From Tetradesmus obliquus (lineage: Eukaryota > Chlorophyta > Chlorophyceae > Sphaeropleales > Scenedesmaceae), in NCBI GenBank assembly GCA_030272155.1, contig CP126195.1:6431001-6495000 (forward strand): a DNA stretch of 64,000 nt. Reading direction: 5' to 3'. The notes beneath the pieces are model-generated. The model saw nothing but the letters and a program-made list of their open reading frames with translations. It ran no database searches and was not told the origin of the DNA. The first letter of the stretch is position 1. Each line of letters starts with the position of its first letter. Position numbers and translations under genes: made by a program. Below are positions 23,251 through 35,420 of the stretch, piece after piece.

Positions 23251-23458
23251 AAGTGTGGGCGCTGGGAACCTCCTGTATAGGGGTTGTTGGTGTTTGCGTG
23301 TCTTGCTGCTGACGGCAGTGCCGTCGGCCTCCGGCAGTCAGGTTCACTTAGTTGCTGTGTAGGGCCTGCCAGTAAGGTTTCGCTCCCCCTGGTAACAAAA
23401 AGATGCGGGCATGTGCTGTACAACTCCACAGAGCTTGTCTGTATCTGAACGTGTGGGC
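23222..23458. repeat. 39-bp direct repeat over the GT2 stop codon
   Basis: 23222-23260 and 23420-23458 match at 38 of 39 positions (ACAACTCCACAGAGCTTGTC and onward). The first copy encodes the last residues and the stop of the GT2-type gene. The second lies in the 3' flank. The spacing is 198 bp. Confidence 0.8.
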
Positions 23459-24448
23459 ATGTGCTGTAACATGTGTGCTCTGCAGCTGATGTCACCAGCA
23501 TGACCAAGCTGCGCCTGATTGCACTGTGCCATCACAAAGAGCACATTTGTGTCACCCCAGCCGCTGCCAATTGCCATGCTGGTTGCAACGGCACAAGACC
23601 GGTGCCGTCGTAGATCAAGTGGATGCTGTTGCAGCAGTGCATCATTCCTGCCTGCCAATACGCAGCCCGTGTAAAATGTAAGACCGACTGCGCTTGTGTG
23701 CATGGGTTGACGCAACACAGCCAGAGTTATGGAGGGACCACTAGTCGAAGCTAGCAGTGACCTGCAGGATCAGGGTTATTGCTCTGTTGTGAGGAACGGG
23801 CGTTTCGGAGGCTGCATCAGCTGCTGTCTTGCCTGAAACATCGTCTGCAGTGCGGCACCCCTTCAAATGCGGGCCTTGCAGCAATGCCAGCAGTAGCAGC
23901 CTGCTGTAGCCCATGGTTGAATCGATACATGAGTCATCTGTAAGTTCTAGCTGCTCCAAACAACATACACCAGCCTCCTGAAAGCCACACTGGAAAACAA
24001 GATAAACCTACACTGGTCGAGAGCAAAGCGCTCACCAAGCAGCACCCAGCAGCACCACAGCAAGTGTGTGAACTGCTCCAACAGCTTGTAGTCAGCCTGC
24101 ATGTGCGGCCCGCAAATTTTAAGTCAATAAGCTACCAGATGTATGCAATACCGTCATCGGCAAGTGTCTGGTGGATGCAAGCTCAATGTGTCTGTGCAAC
24201 CCCCGCTTGCTCCCAGCTGCCACTGGCGGCCATGTCGCAGCATGTGGCATGCATGCGTGCAGCTCCTTTGTCTTCTCTGATACTATTGCGTGTATAACTG
24301 ACCGACGTCCTGTCAGACGTAAGCGACCATGTACCTTGGCAGCAGTAATGTCCGTGCCAGCAACTGCTGTCACCAGTGCTTCCTGCCGCTTGCCTAGCAG
24401 CAACCAGACCAGCAGCGCTGACAAGGCGGAAGCCATCGTCTTGATTTG
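23344..24448 (-). CDS. Possible multi-exon gene, unresolved
   Basis: A Met at 24448 starts MASALSALLVWLLLGKRQEA, a good signal peptide or anchor, ending in phase 0 at ITAAK before GTACAT. A phase-compatible exon near 24100-24040 reads ADYKLLEQFTHLLWCC and ends in phase 1. A third, near 23936-23767, reads DDSCIDSTMGYSRLLLLALL and on to RAITLILQ. A further open stretch, 23718-23344, contains SCAVATSMAIGSGWGDTN, but I could not join it in phase. The family is unknown. The chain rests on splice phase alone and the 3' end would approach the GT2-type gene tail to tail, so treat it as a hypothesis. Confidence 0.3.
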
Positions 24449-25130
24449 CTGACATACAAGCCACTGAACGGTACAGAGCTGCTGTTTTGTGCCCTGGGCA
24501 GCAGGGTCAGGATGGTGGCAGAGGCACAACAGAAAACCAGCCACAACGGTGCGGGCATCTCTGGAGCAGCAAAGAATGCCAACCAAGTCCAGCTGCTTTG
24601 TTACCAGGATACTTTTCATCGGGCGAAAGAGCGATCAGACGCCCTTTGCCGAGAGGCTGAGCTGTCAGCAAGTCCCCGCAAAAGTGACAGAGTCGCAAGA
24701 ACAGGGATCGAGGGCGCACAGCTGCCGCTTGTTTTAAATTCATAAGTTAATGCCTTTTGGTGAGTTCGATGGTTATCAGGTCATGAAATAGAAATGCTCA
24801 ACAATGGGGGCGCTCCATCCGTCTTACCAGCAGATGAGAGCAGAAAATGCTGTCGTATAGTGTTTAGTCTCTTATCAGGAGCGGTGCATCCCGGTCAGGA
24901 GTCCAGGCACCACAACGGTAACAGCAGCAACCCACCTCTCAGAGTGTGCAGCTGGCTCACCAGGTAGCTTGGTTGCTCAGCAGGAACTGAACATATTGCA
25001 TGTTCAGCGTCTAGCGGTTGGCAAATGAAACTGACAGCACGCAGTGCGCTGAAGGCAATGCACACTTTGCCCAGCAGTTGTTAAAGTCCTGACCCGCCTT
25101 GCACCTGGCTCCTGCTACTTGCAGGGCACC

Positions 25131-25879
25131 ATGGTTGAATGTATAGACGCACTGCAGCAATGCTCTCTTATCAACCTTGATGACTCGCCTCAGCTGCTGA
25201 GGCAGTCACTGCTGGAGCGTGGTGCTTCTCACACGCTGCTGTTGTGGGACAGCACTGAGGTGAGCAATATGAGACATGACCAGTCAAGATTGGGCACGCT
25301 GCTTTACCAATTGCCCGAAAGAGAAGCAGCAATGACTGTGGACACTTGAATAGGCTATCGGTGCCAGGCCAGCTTAGTCATGACATGCACATTGTTGCTG
25401 GTGATGCCCACAGGTGCGGGTTGGTGCTGTCGACGTGACCAGCGTGACAAGCAATGCATAATGACTGGGTAACAGCTTATACCCATCGCCAGTGATCCTA
25501 TGCTTGCATATAAGCTGACATAGGTTACTGTGTGGTAACATCGTGGCATGCAGGTCCGCAATGCTGACTCTTTGCAGCGGAAGCTGGCTTTCAACCCAGC
25601 AACAGGCCATGACAGCATCCTTGCCAGCAGCCTAGCATGCAATGATGACAGCAGCTGTCTGCTGGACAGCTCACTACCACTTTTCAGCGAGTCCCCAGCT
25701 ATAGCCGGCAAGCAACCGCCTCGCAGCCGGTTCAGACGCAAAGCAAAGCTGGCAGCTGCGCCCGCGAGCAAGCCTGCGCAAGCAATGCGCATGCAGCACA
25801 CAGACCCTGCAGACATGGACAGCAGCAATGCGTCCTCATGCTGCTTACATGTGCTGCCAGCTAGCCCCGCGGGCAATGC

Positions 25880-25915
<36 letters not shown>

Positions 25916-28900
25916 ACCAGCAAGGGACACCAGCCTTGCTGCTGCAGCAGCACCAGCAGCAGGATCTGCTGGCGCACCCAAGGACAGAGCCGCTGCAGAC
26001 CTGTCAGTGCTGCAGGCGCTGCTAGACGAGTCCTGCTGCAGCGCAGCATCTTTTCTGCAGCATGCCTCCGCCACAGGCATGGTGCCGCAGCCAGCTGCTG
26101 CTGCTGGCAAGCTGAGCAGCAGCAGCCTAAAATGCAGTTTGACCAGCAGCGTTGGGTATGCAGAGTCAATGCGTGGCTCAGGCTGCAGTGATGTGACAGG
26201 CTTCAAGGGCTTCTGGACAGCTAGCGTGGCCACTGATGCTGAGGCAGCAGCAGCAGAAGCGTCACCCTGCAGTGGCGCCAGAAGTGCGCCATACGAAGCA
26301 TCCTCAGCATCCCTGGCAGCACCTAGTGACTGTGATGCAGCCGAGGCGGCACAGGGAGACTCAGCAGTTGATGACGTTGCTGATGGCTCTGTGTGCAGCA
26401 GCACGTGCAGCCTAACAGCAGCTATTGCAGCACAGCAGCCGCACCCAGATGACAGTTATGCTGCTGCTGCACATCTACATGCAGCACCAGAGGCAGCAGC
26501 AGCAGCAGAAGCGCCTGCAGGCAAGCAGCAGGACTGGAATCAACTGCTGCTGCTGCTATCCTTGGATGAGTCAGTATCCCTGGTGCAAGCAGCAGCGCCA
26601 GGCAGCTGTGACCTGGACAGCAGCCGTGGCTGCAGCCCTGTGCAGCAAGCAATGGATGAGCAGCAGCTGCAGGAACAGGCACAGTGGCACGCAGCTGACC
26701 AGCATGCAGCAGGTCGCTCCGACGGCAGTGACGAGCAGCAGCAGGGGCAGGCGGAGGAAGACCAAGATGTGAGTCAGCAACATCACACTGTGCAGCAGCA
26801 GCAACAGCAGCATGACCTACTGGCTGCTGAGCTGGACAGCAGCACAGCTCCTTCCTCGCCAGCATCGCCCCTGCCATCACCTGCTGGCGCCTCTGGCCTG
26901 CCTGCAGCTGCGCTGCTGCACAGCAGCAGTAGCGCACACCGTGCAGGCTGGCAGCAGCAGGGCAGCAGCCGGTATGCTGACTGCTGGCCATCCCCTGGCT
27001 CGCCAGAACCGTTTGGCAGCCCAGGAGTGCTGCTGAGCAGCCCAGTGCCAGGGGCTGCAACAGCAGCGGCTGGGTGTGAGGCAGGGACAGGCGCAGCTGC
27101 GGCGGCAGCTGCTGCAATTGAAGAAGAAGCACAACAGGTTGCCGCTGCTCAGGTAGCATACAGCAACGGAGTGCGCCGTGGCAGCAGCAGCCATGAGGTC
27201 AGCCGGGACAGCGCAGCAGTGACGCCCCAGCAGTCGCTGCAGCACCAGCCACTCATGTATGGCGACTTGCAAGAGGAGGATCAGCTCTCCTTGCAAGTGG
27301 TGGATGCCGCAGAAGCAGACGCAGCACTGTTCAGCACGCCAGACACCACCAGCACGCACTCGCGGGCATGCTACTTCAGCAAAGCCAGTGCAGGCAGTGC
27401 AGCTGTGATGGGCTCTGCTGCCAGCAGCAGCCCCAGCCAGCAGCAGCTGCAGCTGTTGCAGCCAAACTGCATTGAGTTCAGCCCCATTCGTGGTGTGGCG
27501 CTGTGGGGTGATGAGGCAGCTGCCGCTGCTGCTGCAGCTGCTGGCATGGGCACGCCAGCAGGGTGCAGCAGTGGGGCTTCTCCACAGGCCACACCGCATG
27601 CCGCTGCTGCTGCCACAGCAACCAGTGAAGATAAGCATCCTGAGCATCGCCAGCACGCCGTGAGTGCAATGCAGCAGGAACATGAGGGCCCTTCGCCAGA
27701 GTTCTCACTGCCACTGCAGCAGCAGTGTGCAGCAACGCCCTGCAGGCTGAGCCCCGCTCCTGGCAGCAGTGCAAACAGTGCAGGAAGCCCGCAGTTCGGT
27801 TGGCAGCGCTGGCAGCAGCAGGTGCAGGTGACACCAGCAGCTGCAGGCAGCGCCAATTCACCTGGCAGCACAATGCAGCAGCAGCAGCAGTCTGGCTCCT
27901 CATCTCTGCTTGAGCAGCTGTTGGATGAGTCGGCAGACTCGTTGCAGGACCTGATGCAGCACATCAGCAGCAGCATCAGTGCCGACCGCGCTGATGGCAG
28001 CCCATGCGCTGATGGCAGCACCAGCACTCCGCATACACAGCAGCAGTCGCCCTGCGAGAGAGGCCAGGGCCACGCACCTACTGCGGCATCCCTTTCCTTG
28101 CTGCAGGCGCTGCAACAGCAGCAGCAGCTGCAGCAATGCGGCTCAGGGTATGCAGGCAGCCCTCGTGCAGCACCAGTGTCGCCTGCTGAGTCAGTGGACA
28201 GCTTTGTGTGCGCTGCTGCTGGGGAGCCATACAGCAGCGCTTGCTTCGCCAGCAGCGGCAAGCACTGCAGCGGCAGCGGCAGCAGCAGCAAGATGGCGCA
28301 GCATCGCAGGTCTCAGAGCTGGAGCGCCTTTGAGGGCCTTGGTTGTATGCTGGATGCCACAGGTGCTGCTGCCACACCAGCCACTGTGGCTTGCAAGGAT
28401 GGCTGGGGCCCTGTAGCAGCTGCTGCAGCCGCAACAGCAGGTGTTGACAGCACCAGCTGCAGGCTGTTTGACACTCCAGCTGGTGCTGCTGCTGCTGCAT
28501 CAGCTTCCAGGAGTCCACCAGCAGCGGCAGATTGCAAGGCCCGCAGCACATCTGCAGGCGATGCAGTGCAAGACAAGAGTCAAGGGGAGTGCACCGCGTC
28601 GCAGCGTGGCTGCGCTGGTGACAGCGCACAGACAGAGGCGGAGCGTGACAGCGCTGGCGAGTTTGTGCTGTTCAGGGCTGGCGGTGGCGGCAGCATGGCT
28701 GACCTGGGCCTGCTGAACCCCGTGGCTGTGCAAGACCTGGCTGACAGGCTGGCGGCGGCTGAGCTGAGGGCGACACAGCAGCAGCAGGAGGTGGTCAAGG
28801 TGGGTGCGGATGTGGTCGGCACCTGGATGGACAGCGTGGGGCACCCAGAGGAATGTACATGTTTGGTGTGTGAGCAGGTATGCAGATGTGCCTGATGTGT

Positions 28901-31900
28901 TGGGTGCGTGTGCCAAGTTGACTGTGATCAGCAGTTTGATTTGATCAAAAGCGTGCTGCAGGGCCTGTCAGATTGGTAGCGCGTGCACAGATTGCTGCAT
29001 GTTGCTGCCCAATGGCGGTACTATGAAGTCTGCCACCTGTATGTGAGTGACCTGGTGTACTGGCGTGCAGGTGTGTGTGGGCGGTGTTTGTACCTGTGCT
29101 TGAAGTATTGTATCATAGAACTGGCAATACGCCTGCCCTGCACCCCTTACAATGCTCACGCACTTGTTCGTCCTGCTGCATGTTTTTCTTGCACTGCCAT
29201 TGCCCTGCAGGCCCAGCAGCTGGCCCTGCAGAAGGAGCTGCAGCTGCAGCTGCTGCGCCAGGCCCTGGCAGCCAGCGAGCAGGAGGGCAGCAGTGTGATG
29301 GATGCACTGGCGGCAGCCATGGACCTGGCGGCAGCAGCAGGCGGCAGCGGCAGCCCACGCAGCTCCCTGGATGGCACTGCTGCTGCAGCAGCTGTTGCTG
29401 GCGCTGCTGCTGCTTCTGCTGCGGTGGGTGATCCTGGCAGCAGCACTGCGGATGCAGATGCAGAGCTGCAGCAGCTGCGGCTGCAGAATGCTGCGCTGCA
29501 GCAGCACAGCCAGGCGCTGCACAGCACGATGCAGGAGGCAGCACAGCAGCTGGACCTGTTGGAGGGCAAGGTGCAGCAGCTAGAGGCAGAGAAGGATGCA
29601 GCAGTTGTGGAAACACAGGATGCGCTGCAGCAGCTGAACTGTACACAGCAGGACTGGGAGGGCCAGCTGCAGCGGCAGCGTGAGGAGGCTGCTGCTGTGC
29701 TGGCGGCTGAGCAGCAGCACTGGCAGGCCCTGCTGCAGCAGGCTGGCGAGTTGCATGCTAGTGAGCTGGATGAGCAGCAGGCGCAGCATGAGGAGGAGGT
29801 GGGCAGCCTGCTGAGCCGGCTGCAGGAGGCACAGCAGCAGGCAGCTGCGGCGCAGCAGCACTGCGAGCAGCTGCGCCAGGAGCTGCAGGAGAGTGAGGAG
29901 CAATGTGAGCAGCTGCAGGGAGAGGTGCAGGATGGCCGGGCCGCATGTGACGCGGCACAGGCGGAGCTTGCAGCGCTGCATGAGGCGCTGCAGGGCAGCA
30001 GGAGTGACTCGGCGGCAGATGTGGAGCAGCTGAGGCGGCAGGTGGCCAGCCTTGCTGCTGCCAAAGCCGAGCTGACTGCAGCCAACCAGGCGCTGCAGGA
30101 TGCGGAGGCTGGCTATGCTGCTGCACAGATGGCAGCGGGCGCTAAGAGCCGGCAGCTGGCGGCACAACTAGAGGTAGGCACTGGGACGGTGGTGGGCTTC
30201 AGAGGGGTATCTGGGTAGGGCTCGGGTTGGTTGGCTGCAACATTGTATAGTGCGCCTGCGAGCTCAACTGCTTTTGTGTCTAAAGCCACATGCACAAACT
30301 CCACGAGTTCAGAAGTGGGGACGGCGAACCATTACTGCCATATCCATGCACACAGCTGCTGACCAGCTGCTGCGCCTTGCTTGCTGCTGCTTGCTGCGCA
30401 CAGGACGCCATTGCCGCCAAGCAGCAGCTACAGGATGCCGTGCAGCAGCTGACAACGCAGAACGCCAGCCTCAGCCAAATGTGCCAGTCCCTCAAGGCAT
30501 CAGCAGATGCAGCAGCGCGCCAGCAGCCAGCTTCGTCTGCAACTTCCGGCATGTCAGGCCTTGCCGGTGGTACGTCTGGCGCTGCTAGCGGCATTGACAG
30601 CGGCCCCACGCCAATGCGCCGTCGCATGGCTGCAGTCAACTCGCAGCTGGAGCGGCGCTGCCAGGAGCTGCTGGAGCAGAAGCAGCAGCTGGCAGCGCAG
30701 CTGGCGCAGGTGCAGGAGCAGCAGGCGGGCGCAGCTGCTGCACATGCGCAGCAGCAGAGTGCTGCTGCTGCGGCTGCTGCGCTGGAGGAGCAGCAGGTGC
30801 TGCTGCAGGAGCTGCAGGGGCAGGTGCAGCACCTGAGTGAGTGTAATGAGGAGCTGTTGGTGCAGGTGGAGCAGGTGGATGCTGACAATCAGCAGCTGCT
30901 GCAAGATAGGGAGCAGCTATGTGCGCGCATTGGAGAGCTTGAGGACAGCTTGCAGCTGTTGCAGCAGGAGCAGCTAGCGCAGGAGCACAAGCAGAGCAGC
31001 GAGGGGTTGGCAGGCAGCCCCGATGGTGCTGCAGATGCTGCGCAGGGCAGGGACCAACAGCAGGTGGAGCAGCAAGCACAGGCAGCAGCGAATGCGGCTG
31101 CTGCAGCCGAGGAGAAGTGCAAGCAGTTGCAGCAGCAGCTGGAAACTGCCAGGCAGCAGCTGCTAGAGCAGGAGCAGCAGGGCAACATTTCTGCTGCTTC
31201 TGATGCTGCGGCGGCGTCCGCCCTGGCCGCTGAAGTATCTGCTGCTACCACCAGGTGCACGGAGCTGGAGCAGCAGCTGTCCAGCCTGCAGCAACAGCTG
31301 CAGGAGGAGCGCGAGCGCCATGCACGCCAGCTGGCCAGCAACAACACGGCTCTGTTTGAGCGCTGCCAAGAGCTAGAGGTGCAGCTGGCAGAGACGCAGC
31401 AGCAGCTGCAACAGGCACAACGGGACGCCAGCAGCAGTGGTGCTGCTGGCCAGGCCGAAGCAGCAAGGCTGCTTGAGCTGCAGGGCAAGCTTGCGGACGC
31501 GTTGCAACAGCTGCAGCACGTGCAGCAGCAGCAGGTGTTGATCGAGCAGGCAAGCAATGCAGCAGCAGATGATGCGCAACAGGTGGCAATTTTGGCAGAG
31601 CAGCTGGCGTCTGCGCAGCAGGAGCTGCATGCACTGCAGCAGCAGCACAGTGAGCTGACAGGTGCTCATGGTCAGCTGACAGACAGCCACACACAGCTGG
31701 CGAGTGACTGTGCAGCACTGCAGCAGCGGCTGGCTGCTGCCAACAAGGCAAAGAATGCGCTTGAGGGCCAGAATCAGTGCCTGGTTGACAAGCTGGTGCA
31801 GCTGCAGCTGGCAGACCCTGCCGCAGCTTCCAGCAGGCGTACGGCTCCTGCTGAGGCACCTGGCGCCCCTGCTGTTGCAACATGCAGCCAGGCCGTGCAG

Positions 31901-33405
31901 GTGGGCGGCAACGAGACAGCAACACCCTGCGCTGCTGCTGGTGCCGCTGCTGACAGCAACAGCCAGCGGCAGCTGCAGCGCAAGCGCTGGGCCAGTGACA
32001 TTGCAGTGCAAGTGGAGCTTGGTGCCACTTCAGACCAGGCGGCTGCTGTGCAGCAGCTGCTGCTGCTGCAGGCCCAGCAGCAGCTGCAGGACATGGAGGC
32101 GCAGAACCAGCAGGCAGCTGCGCGGCTGCTTGACTCGAAGAAGAAGATGGCAGAGCTGCAGCGCAACATGCAGCAGCAAGAGGGGCAGCTGCGCGCAGCA
32201 GAGGGTGCTCTGGCAGAGGCACGCAAGCTGCACACACAGCAGGCAGATAGCTTGCAGGCCGAGAATGGCCAGCTGGCAACACAGCTGTCGCAGGCGCGGC
32301 AGCAGCTGCAGGCGCTGCGAGAGGCGAAGCAGCAGCTGGAGCAGGCGAATGTGCAGCTGCAGCAGCGCATGGAGCACCAGCATGGTGAGATTGAGCAGGC
32401 TGCTGCTGCTGTGAAGGCCTCACAGAAGCAGCTGCAGGAGATGCAGGCGCAGCAGCAGCAGGACAGGCAGGCAGCTGCTGCTGCTTCAGCGGAGCTGGTG
32501 CAGGCACGCCAGCATGCGCAGCAGCAACTGCAGGCGCGCGAGCATGAGGCTGCCGCGGCAGCAATGCTGCAGCAGCAGCTGCAGGAGGCGCAACGTGAGG
32601 CGCAGCAGCAGCAGGCAGCTCAGGCCGCTGCTGCAGCAGATGCTTCGGCAGCGGCTGCTGCTGCTGCTGGCAGGGAGGAGCAGCTGAAGGGTGAGGTGGC
32701 GCGCAGCAAGCAGCAGGTGGCGCTGCTCCTGCAGGAGAAGGACTCGCTGGTGGTGGAGCTACAGCAGACCAAGGTGAGCGCAGCCCTTGCTCTGCAAGTG
32801 CCAGGCTGTCCTGCTGGCGGTGATTGTTGTCACAATGCAAATGGCGGTAACATCTGCAGTTGGTCTGCAGTATCAATGGCTAGGCGCAGCTTGGCAAAGT
32901 GGTTCCAGTGCATGCAATGCTTAGCAAAACAGGAAACCGGCAAGTGAGCTGTGCAGTGTCACTTGCATTGAAGCAGAGCCCTGCTCTGCACTGTACCTGC
33001 TGCTGCTGCTGTTCTGGAAGAGCCAATTCTCAACCGCTGGTGCTACTGCTGCTGCTGCTGCTGCTGCTGCGCTAGGTTGCTGTGGACTTCCTGGAGGACT
33101 CTGTGCGGCGGCTGGGCCAGCACAATGCGCAGCTGGTGCAGCAGCTGCAGGAGGCACTGGCAGCTCCAGCTGCTGCTGTGGCGGAGGCCAGGGGCGCTCA
33201 GGCCAGCACAGCTGCAGATAGCGCAGCTGCTGACGCTGTGCAGGTGCAGCGCGCCAGCGGGGATGGCGCGGCTGGGCCTGTGTCACCGCGCACATTGCAG
33301 AGCATCATTGCTGCTGCCACGCGTGTGAATGAGAAGAACAAGAAGCTGAAGAGGCAGCTGCAGGCGATGCAAGGAGTGGGCGGCGAGGCCTTAAGCAGCA
33401 AGTGA
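25131..33405 (+). CDS. Giant coiled-coil protein with low-complexity N-terminal half (about 2,371 aa)
   Basis: Five exons, all joined in phase 0: 25131-25259, 25554-28877, 29211-30173, 30404-32773 and 33076-33405. Exon 1 gives a conserved-looking start, MVECIDALQQC to LLLWDSTE. Residues 44-1151 are Ser/Ala/Gln-rich and probably disordered, with a run of about 13 Gln near residue 152. They contain short motifs that recur, such as LLDES (ALLDESCCSA, QLLDESADSL, LLLSLDESVS). This part ends in EECTCLVCEQ. From residue 1152 on the protein is heptad-like coiled coil rich in Gln, Glu, Ala and Leu, broken by Gly/Ser linkers, and it ends RVNEKNKKLKRQLQAM. The architecture resembles golgin, centrosomal or filament scaffolds, but no specific family is recognisable and I assign no function. 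The ATG at 25131 sits in a good context (GCACCATGG). Long frames on the other strand, up to 543 codons, are shadows of CAG/CTG composition. Confidence 0.8.
33013..33072 (+). repeat. CTG-rich tract in intron 4 of the coiled-coil gene
   Basis: The intron ends in repeated CTG, directly before the GCTAG acceptor at 33071-33075. It serves as the polypyrimidine-like tract and is probably length-variable. Confidence 0.6.
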
Positions 33406-34236
33406 TGTGGCTGCTGCGCAACCCCTTTTTGTATGTACATCAAGCACTTGATGCAACGAGCTGGTGGCTGTGTAGCTGCAAGCAACGTTTGCAGCAAACC
33501 GCATCTGAAATTCTGCGCTGTATGGCCTTGTGGTTCACGCAATTTGGTGGCAGTGTTGTAGGTGGCTGTGTGGGTGGGTGGGCCGGTGCGTGTGTGGGTG
33601 TGCAATCTGGAGCTCACCGTGCTGGTTTGTTTGTACCTTACCGCTGTGATATGTATGTTGCGTGACTGCCTGAGCATAACCTGTTGCGGTGCACGAAGGG
33701 CTATGTTCTGCTTTGCAATGCAGCTCCTGGTTACATAATGAACGTTATCTTTGGGCTGTGAGGGTTGCTGTGCAACGGCACCATGGTGTTTGTCAGCACG
33801 CCGAAGCAGGACCTGTGCATGAGCACTGCTGATGCATGCCATGCAATGTGCTGATGGTTGTCGGTTAGGAACCTTGTAGGGCAGACATGTAACCTATTCA
33901 TCTGGCCGTCATGATCAGCATGGTACAGTGCTGGCTGTGGATGCCCTGCTGGTGCTGTGGACCACAGGTCTTGGCAAGACCAAAAGTAGCGTCTGCACTA
34001 CTACTTCATGTGCCCACTGCCTGTTCAAACAGCAACTTAAAGGGGCAGCGGATCAGCCAGCTGCGTGGTCTGACGAAGCGCGTTGTATCCTCTAGACTGT
34101 GCAACACCGCGTTGGCAATGAAACTTCATGTCTTGAATGTTACACGAATAACCATGCCGAGGCAGTGTGCGATGGGGCAAACAATGGTGGACAACATCAC
34201 AAACTCCAGCCCAGCTGCTGCGGCAGTGGCGTCAAG
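33406..34236. other. Intergenic stretch, no gene seen
   Basis: Presumed 3' flank shared by two genes that converge (coiled-coil gene on +, small gene on -). TGTAA occurs near 33888. G/T-rich repeats GTGGGTGGGTGGG lie near 33570-33590. Confidence 0.45.
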
Positions 34237-34962
34237 TCAGTCCTGCTGCCGCTGCAGTGCCAGGCCCAGCTCCTGCAGCTCCAGCTCATGCTGCAGCCGC
34301 TCCTGCCGGTACAGCTGCTCCAGGCGGCGCTGCCGTCCTGCAAGCACATCATCCAAACATCCAAACACATTGCGTTATCCTATGTACAGTGAGAATGGAG
34401 GCCATGGCATGCACCTTGCCTTCACAGTGCCAGGGTCCTGAAGAGGCAACCATCATTGGTGTAATCAGCCGGCGTCAACATGTCTGCAGTGAGCCGGCGG
34501 GGCTAGAAGACAACTTGGCATGACCAAGTGCTGGACTGTCATCACCGCGCCACGCCTGCAACAGCACCGGCGTTGTACATGGTACTTGCAGTTGTGCAGC
34601 CATCACGTTGCTGGCTGCTTTGACTCACCCTGCAGCATTGTTTGCTTTGCATGTTCTCCCTCCTGCTTAGCAGTCCTTTCATGTTGAGGCGTGGCTGTGC
34701 TGCTGCTACTGCTGCTGGTGCTCCAGGTGCTGTTTGTTGTGGCTGGCGCCCCAGTCCTGCAGATGCTGCCAGCTGTGCCGCAGTTGGATGTTGCTCCTAC
34801 ATAGCCTGAGCAATCTTGTACACCTGGGCTGCGATGCCTCCTATCATGCTTCTCATGCCATCCAGAGACAATGCTGCCTTTTGTGACAGACTGTGCATGC
34901 TGGGCCGCTTCTGCATACTGCTTGTTCTGCCTGACCAGCCGTTGAATATTCAACGGCTCCAT
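34237..34962 (-). CDS. Small coiled-coil protein, two exons
   Basis: Exon 1 is 34629-34962, with Met at 34962 (MEPLNIQRLVRQNKQYAEAA) preceded in frame by a stop. Exon 2 is 34237-34337. The phase 1 join gives TMLQ-G-RQRRLEQLYRQERL and a total of 144 aa. Both ends of the protein are helical, and the last 33 residues form a charged Gln/Glu/Leu helix (ELELQELGLALQRQQD). The middle is Ser/Thr-rich. The family is not recognised. The clean phase and donor (GTGAGT) argue that it is real. Confidence 0.55.
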
Positions 34963-35420
34963 TATGTGCTGCTGACGGTGGATTCAGCCAGTGCGGGGCA
35001 GAAGGTGCGCTGGTCCTGTTTCTGCTGTCTTGGTGTGATGCAGCTGGGCTCAAAAGCATGCCAGGCTGGGGGTGTATGGCGCCTTGCCAAAAGGCAGGTA
35101 ACAATATATAGCACGCTTCGGTTGGTTCATATCTTTGCGGTGCTGCGATGGTAATGCACCAGGCTATTTGAAGGCCGAACTCCCGCCACAGCGCGCGTCA
35201 CTTGTACTAGCATAACAGTTACAACTCACAAGCAACAATGCGAAAACCACTATCAAATTCATCATTCTGCTCATTCAGGTGGTTGTTGAATTGACTGGCC
35301 ACGCTCAGCAGCATGCAAGGGTGCTGCAGTATTCAGCACCCCTTGTTGTCAGTGCTTTACACCACCGGGTACTGCCCTGCTCAGACGAAAGCAGCAGCAA
35401 CACACATGTTTTAAATCTAC

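Noticed and set aside
31245-32876. 543-codon open frame on the minus strand, Ala/Pro/Gln-rich
   Set aside because: It is the antisense of the CAG/CTG-rich coiled-coil exon on +. CTG-type composition removes stops from several frames. The plus-strand exon has matching splice phases and heptads.
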